This document shows positions 37,801-46,800 of a stretch of 64,000 nucleotides of DNA, one piece after another (the first letter of the stretch is position 1; every line of letters starts with the position of its first letter). The notes beneath the pieces were generated by a model. The model saw nothing but the letters and a program-made list of their open reading frames with translations. It ran no database searches and was not told the origin of the DNA. The position numbers were made by a program, and so were the translations under genes. Source of the DNA: Triplophysa rosa (Eukaryota > Chordata > Actinopteri > Cypriniformes > Nemacheilidae); contig NC_079895.1 of assembly GCF_024868665.1 (NCBI RefSeq), positions 3,140,871-3,204,870 of the forward strand, in the 5' to 3' direction.

Positions 37801-40800
37801 AAGAAAGAACGTGACACGAGAGATCATGCAGACAGGACACATCCGAGCGAAACATCGAAACGAATGACACAACGTTCAAGACCTGAACAACAAGAAAAAC
37901 ACAGATGGTGCCCAGGAACAGGCTGATGTGATCGCATAAATAGAGAAAACAAAAAGTGATGTGGCTGCAGGGCTGTGGAAAGCAGCCAGCTGGAAGAGAA
38001 TTTCCATTTGCCAATTGTGTCTATGGGATGGAGTATTTACGTGCGTGGGTTCTTCAGGGCTGCTCTCCACATGCATGCTGGGTAAGGCGGAGCAGATGCT
38101 TGCGTTTCGGCAGGGCCAGGATGACATCATCGCTGACACCTTACATGCATCCTCCACTTACCAAAGAATCCAACTCAATTCTTTGTTTGGCAGCGTAAGC
38201 GTCTCGGTACGGGACGGGACGCATGGAGAAGGGGAAAGGCTCGTATAGGGAAGCTTTCGCAGCTCCGTCGGAGGAGGGAGCCACAGAGATGTGCTAAGGG
38301 GCTAACCGTGCATGTGAGCGACTGTACACCTCCACACACCGAAAATAGACCCTGTGTGTGTGTCACCTGTTTCCCAGAAATCCAACAGTGGGGAAGAACC
38401 ACCCGCAATGCTCATGAGATGACGTGAGAAGATCTTTTAAAAGAACATTACGCTGACAAAATCCAGTGTTTTGATGATGCGTTAAGACATTTAGATTTGA
38501 CATTTTTTTCAATAAAAACGATTTCCAACAATTAACGGTTATTGCCAATTAAAATTAAAACGAAAAAAGTAAACTACAGTAAAAATCCTGTTTATATGTA
38601 CCAGTAAAATGAGGCGACACAATGGAATCACTGGATCAGAAATAAATCAAATCATTAAAACAAACATGTATTTAATGTATTCGAATTTTAAAGTCACACT
38701 TTCTTTATTTCACAAAGTCTCTATTTAAACATTTTTGTAACAATGTTTACGTCACAGGATGGAAAAAAACGTAAATCGATTAACAAAACTGCTAACTAAT
38801 GAGACTGTTTAGGAACTTTAATTCCCTAATAAAAAGGCTATTAAAATCACTGTGACATTCACACAATGTTATATAATTTTATAGAGCCAACAAAATCATA
38901 GTAAATACTGAATATATCGCTCTAAGGAATATTCCAGAAGGAGATCTGCTGTAGGCGGAAGTAGATAAAGCAATAGGTTATATAAAACAAAGCTAACACT
39001 GCACAAGAAAAATCCATCTATCCAATTAGGTCTGATGGACATCACATGTGCGTCTCTTTAAGTGTACCGGCATATATGTGGAATCCAATGACTGTGTGGA
39101 GTCGGACGTGCTGCAGAAATCTGCTGACGGACGGGCAATTTTCAGCCCGCAGACATTGGGAATTGCTGGGAAGCAGGTGAGACGGGGTCTTTCTGATCTG
39201 ATGTCTATGAGCCAACACAAAGTGTGTTTTCACTTGTATTGAGGCCACACACAAGTCACGATTTCAAGAACCTGTGAATGAACGACACGGTATGTTTATG
39301 ATATCTACTGGCTCACACAAATATCCAGAGGCAGATTTAATTTAAGTGTAGCCAGAGCTCGCGTTGGCTTATAGACAGCGTGTTCGTGTAATGTTAGCCC
39401 TAGAGAAAACGGCACATAAAACCCCACCACTATTCTGATGTGTTGACAATGAAACGCGTTATATAAACAAGCAAGCTTTATTCTGTAATTAATACAATAG
39501 TAAATGTCAAGACAGATCCGGTTTCCATATAAGAACCAGCATCTGATGATTTCTGTAATATTTGGCAACTATACGTCTTCCGCCTATGTGAACAAAACAC
39601 ACTACCCCTTGCAAAGATTAACCACGGTTGAACTACAAATAAAACCAAAAAAACATGGTTACTACAGTAAAACCATGGTAACCACAGATTACCATGATTT
39701 ACCCCAGAAACGGTATTTGGAGTAAAACTGTGGTTATATAAAAAATCAGGGTTACCAGACTTTTACTACAATTAAAAAACGAAATCTTCGTAAGAGAACA
39801 ATCTGACAATGTTTCCAGCGCTGTCATTCTGAATCTAAAGCATCATGGCAAAATAAATAATGTTATTTATTATAAATTATAAATCTGGTTGCAATCAAGG
39901 AACTGCACAACCAACGTTGCCCGATTTATGATTAAAAAAAAAAAATTGTTAGGATTTGTGAATTCTCTCTCAAATACGGTATACATTAAGAAGCGTTAAT
40001 GCAGTCGTAAGGAAATCAAATCTGAATCAGAACATAGTTAAATTAAGTTCCTTGTGATTCCCATGCCTATTCAAGTATAGGCAGTATTCCTGAAGCTCTA
40101 TGGCACCCTCCTCCTCCGGGGGGGAACTTACACAGGTTGAAGTAAGGGGTTTGTGGCGAGACAGGGAAGGCAGGGGTTTGGGGTAGGGCCTCACCACCGA
40201 CGAACGGAGGGGGGCTGATCGGACCCCCGTCCATTTCCTCAAATGCTTCTCTGTAGCTGTGCATGTGCTTCTAAAGACGAGAAAGAACATATATCCGTAT
40301 GCACACACACAAACGCACATATATTCATATACTGTATGTCCATTATAGACGTTTGTGGGGTCTACCTCCTTGGGCCGCCCTCCAGGGTTTAAAGCTATTG
40401 TAGTGGCCAGCTCGGGTGAGATGCAGCGAACGGGGGAGCGGACCGAACTTCCTCTGGTCGGGCTCTCGTCTTGAGACAGGCTCTCGCTGGCGGTCCGACG
40501 TCGCCCGGGAGCTGAAGCCTCAACTGGTGACATTTCACCAGACCGAACTCCTGCCAAGAATAAAAGTCAGATATTGTAACTATGCTTGGAAATGAAAAAG
40601 AATTATCCAAAATGTTCTTGGAATGAATCTATGAGAATTCTCTCTCTGTCAAAAGTTGCACAGACGTCAAGCGGTCACTACATTAAAGCCTGTTGAGACT
40701 ACAAACAGTGTTAGCATTCAAACAGATTACAGAAGCCGGAATATTCAGTGAATTCATTCGTCTAGTGGTGTGTACTAAAGATCTGGAAGAAAATCAAAGC

Positions 40801-43800
40801 CTGTTTCACCAAATCCAAGAGCTGCTGGTGCCAACAAACTGGATTTGTGTAAATCAACTCTTACAGGTCAATCCAAGAATTTAAACAGGATAATAAAGCA
40901 AACGGATTAAGGCATTCGTTTGTTTTTTTTCTTGCATGTCACTCAATCAGTCACTATTAGTGTTACGTATAAATGCATGCGTTTGTGTGTTCTGCTAACA
41001 TGTAAAGACACACACAGTTTTAGGCCCGTGCACTTGGAATGGAACAGAGAAAGCCATTAATATACTGTTTGAGAGAGCGTAGTGTTATGGAAACCGGGCA
41101 ACAAGCTGAGCAAAATATTTACTAGCTCCCCGAGTGTGGCCTAGCACTGATCCGTGTGGTCGGACCGCAACTCAGGACCCCTACAATCATACTATTAGGG
41201 CCTCACGTGACCCTGGAAACAACTGTGGGGAGAATGACCACCGCCTCTCCGGAGACAAGCGAGCACCCTTGTTCATAAACATGACACAAGCTTTGACATT
41301 TAGTGCGTTTACATCACTACTGAAGCGCTATCAACAAAGTGAGCGATTCAGGACAGCGGGACGTCCCCCCAGCATAATGTGTGATGTCACAAAGCGTGGG
41401 TCTTCAACATCCAGTCTAATTCCTAGATATGCCGTTTCTAAAACAACATCAAATACACCCATTCCAAAACTGACAGGGAAGCCGCAGGTGCTTGGATGAA
41501 TCCATATGGCTTAGCGTCACTTCACACGAGCCGGGAAAGCAAACATGTATAACAGATGTAGTACAGCAGTAGTCTTCGACAGCTGTGCATGACAAACCCT
41601 CTGCTGTTGCCGTAACAACCACACAGTCCTAATAGATTCAATCTGGAGTAGCCGTGAGTCCCAGAACTTAGAATGAACTCAGACAGAGCAGTGCTGTGAT
41701 ATACAGTACAGTAGCTACACATTTCATCTCAATACATTTTAGCCTTTTGGCAATATGTAATATATACAATATTTATGTGAAATCTAGAGAATAGCTTAAA
41801 AGAATAGTTTACACCAAAACTTAAAACTAACCACGGTTTTACTACAAATTTAATTCAGGAGAAATGGTTACCATAGTAAAATCATGGTAAACACAAAGAA
41901 CCATAGTTTTGCGACAGTAAATAGTTTAACCACAGAATTTGTAGTAAAGCCGTGGTTATTAATTCAATACACTGTGTTAATAAATTCGACAATAAACATG
42001 GTTAATACACTTATACTATAATAAAACCATGGTAAATTTTCATAAGAGAATGGGTTTTCACATTAAATCCACTTGGTTAGAATGGCTGTTTGGATGAAAA
42101 GTTTGACTCGTTTAAGTAAACTACAATAAAAAAAGTTTTTTAAGGGATAGTTCATCCAAAAATGAAAAATCTGTCATCATTTACTCAGCCTCAGGTTGTT
42201 TCAATGTATAAATATCTTTGTTCTAATGAACACAAGAAGGATATTTGGAAGAATGTTCAGTTCTGGGACATCATCCACTACCATAGTAGGAAAAAAAAAA
42301 GTTTTTGTTCTGTTGAACACATAATGAGATATTTTGAAGAATTTAGGAAAACAAGAGTTCTCGGGCACCTTTGACTACCATTTAATTCTGCCTACTATGG
42401 AAGTCAATGATGTCCCAGAACTGAAAATGACTAATATTCTTGAAAATATCTTTATTTATGTTCATCGGAAAAAAAGAAATTTATACAGGTATGAAATGAC
42501 ATGAGTGTGAGTAAATAATGACAGAATTACTATCCCTTTAACATCTTTTTCTCTGTAAGAGAAATCATTAACGAATCATTAACAAGACTATTGAACTAAA
42601 TCAAAATATCTCTCTAAATATATTTGTATATAGCTATCGAAAAACATCTCTCAAAACGATGGAGAAAATACAGTTCTTCATTAAATGAATTTTTTTAACC
42701 AAATAAAAAGTGCACTAAATGTACAATATTCACATTATTTAATCCTATATCAGAATACAAAACTCCGGACATAAAATGTGCTTTTTCCCCCCTGCATTAC
42801 CATAAAAACGTATTTCCCATTTGTGAAGCTAGTGGATTCTGTATGAGATGAATGAGATATCTGCCGGATATCCTCCTCGATTTCTCTCCATAGCCTCATT
42901 TACGATGTCACAGATCAGACTCAGGAGAGGTCAAACACAAACAATCATCCTGGCACCTGGCTGCTGAAGACGTCCTGCCAGGCCCAAACGGGACCCGAGA
43001 CATTCTGTGCGCTAGACATTTTCTCCCTGGTGGCAGATAAGGATTGTATAATGGTCTCCAGACTTAGGGTGGATTTATTACCATTTGTCTTCAAACTAAA
43101 TGCTAAAGCAGAGGTATTAGAGAGAGTCCCTGAATGAGAGCACTGTCTGCTCGCCCTCACATTGTTCTTTGAGTCTGGCAGACCAGATCTTGTGACATGG
43201 GTTCGGTTGATCCAGACAGACGTGGCTTTGTGTTGCTGCTGTGTAACCTTAACTCGTCACATAATACAAATGCAATTTGTTTGTAGAGGACACGCATCAC
43301 AAAAAAGCGTGCACAAACCATGCGGGGTGGAACATTCCAGAACAGGTTAGTGGTTTAGCAACTTTGAGTGTGTTACTTGTAAGAGAAAAAAATCTAACGA
43401 CAACCGTGAGAGTGAGAGTAGGAGAGAATGTGAACACTATAAAGAAATAAACGGAAAACAAATGTGAAAAACAGAAATAAATATGGAAAAAAATATTATC
43501 GTTTGTTCTTGGTTTGTGCTTCATTGTCATTTTATCGTATTTGGAACACTATTCATTTAAATGACAATAAAACAATGCATGCCATAAAGTTTAACTGTAA
43601 ACAGCCATATTTTTATTTAAAGTTATATTAGAAATAACCCATGAATCTGTTTTACAAAAAAGTGCAGCTAAGTTGTAAACGCAAATGAGTGTATATGCTA
43701 CACTGTAAACTTAAACCAAACTGATGTAAAAAGTAGCAAAGAGAACAAGAGTAAGACATCACACATGCACATGGAGGTGTTATGAGGACAGAACAGCAGG

Positions 43801-46800
43801 GAGACCAACCACTAAAGGAGAGGGAACGCCGGCGGTGGCCGAGCTCAGGAACACCCGGCCGGCCATTGATTCCTCGGATACGAGCAGTGTACTCTGCACA
43901 CCATTGGGAGGATGAAGAGAAGGCGTGATGGACCAGGGTGGGAAGTAAAAGAGGAAGGTGTGGAAGAGGATGGAAAGGCGGAGGTGATGATGGGACGTGC
44001 GTTCCGCAATGAGAATATGGAAAAAGAGGAAAAATGAAAGCACATTAAAACCACTGTGATATGTTGTTCTTTAATTTGAAATCACCAGCAAAATCCCTGT
44101 GAATATATTGTGATTCATTGATTGACCACTCAGTACTAACATGTGGTACGTGTTTGCCTTAACATCAGTCGTAAAGATTAACAGACTCTTATCTGCGGCT
44201 ATCTCCGTCTCTTGTTGCAAATGGTAAATGCAGACAAAGTGCTTCGCTAATCCCAGATAGCCACAGGCCTGATAAGCAAAACCCATGGATGAGATACAGA
44301 GAGTCTTCAATCAGCGTGGCAAGAGCGAAGGTTACAAAGAGAGCAACTTCCTCTTTTAGCTTCAATTATGTGAACACTTATCTCAAGAGTCAACAAAAAC
44401 AACTCAGAGCCTGTAATAAAACACAACACGCATCTTTTGACCAGTTTTGGTCATGACTTTTTAACCTTTGATGTTACAAATTTCGAGTAGATTCTTTATT
44501 TAAGTGAAATTTATGTTTATACTGTTGCGCTTTTCACAATTTTGCATTGTTGTAAATCAGCGTAACAGGAAATAAATTTCAGAACAGACAGCAGACTAAG
44601 GGGCGATTCACATTTCGTGTCTTTTGCACGCGCAAATTCGTTATTTTAAATGTAGACACGTGGCAGGCGTGAAAAAATAGGGAGCTACGTGGTCGCGACG
44701 CACATACGGTGTGGTGCGCACATTTTTCTAGGCGCACCGGCGCCGCATTGAGTTGGAAATCGCACACACCGCGGGTCATTTGACTAGAGAAAGCGGCGCG
44801 GCTCGCGTTTTCCGCGCGGTTTTTGAGACGCGAAATGTGAATTGCCCCTAAGTGTATAAATAAGAAACAAAAAATTATAAAAACAGGGAAATTATCAAAC
44901 ACAAAATAAATTGTAATCCAAATTTTTCATGAGACGGACATAGGGCTGAAGCTATCGATTATTTTAGTAATCGAGTATTCTACTGATCATCCGTCGATTA
45001 ATCGGGTATTCGGATAATAAATATTTTCTCTTTATTAAAGAGCAGTACTAAATATACCAGAGAAAATAAGACGGGTCTCTTAAAATGAACAACTAATTTG
45101 TTTCCTTTTTAGAAAAAAATAAACATTTTATTGCTGAAATTGCATATATTAATATCTGTGAAAAGTTCACCCATTCAATACATTACATTGCCATATTACA
45201 TTCAAAATGCAATATAATACAAATGTATAAATAAGAAACATTAATAAAAATAGAAAGAATAATTTCAAAGGTAAACAACTAACTTCAGCTTATGCATGAT
45301 GCATTTAGTTCATCTAAATTAGTTTTAGTTTCTTTTTTTACTATCAAACAGTAATATATTTGTCCACAGCCCGAAAACAAGTTTCACTCGCAAAATAAAC
45401 TTAAACTAAGTAAAATAGCAGTTCACAATTTCAATAAGCTATCAGTTATTTATCAGCATGAGAAATACATGTGAGCGTGTGAACAGACTAAAATGTGTGC
45501 GTCTCACGGCGGGAGACTCGAGAGCCCTGTAACATGAATAGAGTTTAGCGGGCTGTGCGTCAGTAATAACGGTCCGTGGGGAAACGCAGCGCTCCATGTG
45601 TACTGTAGTTACTGTAAATGGATTAAACAAAGCTTCGAGGCAACAAAAATTGACTCGATGATTTTTTTGTATTGTAATTACTCGAGTAACTCGAGGAATC
45701 GTTTCAGCCCTAGACGGACAATAGCGATAAATAAAATATATAAAAATACAAAAAACAAATAACGTAGTAAAAATGTCTATTTGATTGTATTCATGACTAA
45801 CAGAGGGGACACTGCGTGATAGCTTCACACCCTCCCTGATGCTTTGCACAACAGAGAAGTTTTTCAACAAAACTTGTGAGATGAGCGTTTAGATGAAATA
45901 GCACTGGGGTGACAATGAGCCCCAATTTTTGGCAACTACTTTCTTAGCAAAGCTTTGATGAAGGCCTAAATACTGCGTTTATGACATTTTGGATTGCAAA
46001 CAACATTTACAGTTATGTGTTATGCTTTGCAGCATTGACAACTGTAACCTAAATGCTACGGCAAAAAAAATTGTAGCTAAAACTTAGTCTGCGACAAAAC
46101 GAGATACAGGGCAGCAATCATCTCTGACGTGCTCTCATAACTCTCCAAAAATCACAAGGAAAAAGACGAAGACGTCCAGGAAAATCTTTTTTAATTTGGG
46201 AGCTGAATAGATCATGTGAACAGGAAAACTGTGTGCCGCTATATAACAGCCTTCAGTTGTTTGGGAACTTCTCCAGATGTAATGTACAAATGTTCAGTTT
46301 TGGCCCGCCGCAATGCAGAAATGCGGCCTGATAATAATTCTTAAGCCAGGAGCACTTTGGACAAAGCTTCTTTGTGATCTCACAGTGCTTGTGTCAATGC
46401 CAACAAAGAGACTCTACCAAACAGGCCCAGCGGCGAGTGTAAAAGACAGACTCAACTCGAGGACTCAAGAAAAGTAAGAAGATGTTTTTCTCTTACATAT
46501 TTCTGTTGAAGGCTTGTTTCATGTCACATACCGTATATATCTTCATAATATCATAAAGTATGTGTAGTTGAAACAGCGTAGTGGCTAAAAGGTCGTTGAC
46601 CTTCCAATGGTTGATCATTAACATTTTTTCAATGAAAGCTTCAACTAAATGACTAATCTGCTGTGCAGTGAGTACAATTGTCATAGATGAGATCGTGTGC
46701 CTCTTGGGGAATATATAAATTAACTTAAAAGTGATCTTACCAGCTACACGGTGAGCTACAAGACCCTCCAATCTGTAGTTGCTGTCTTCCGGTTCGCTCT

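Noticed and set aside
41134..41499. 121-codon plus-strand frame in a tns1 intron
   Set aside because: No family resemblance, antisense to the gene, and no coding-type constraint visible.
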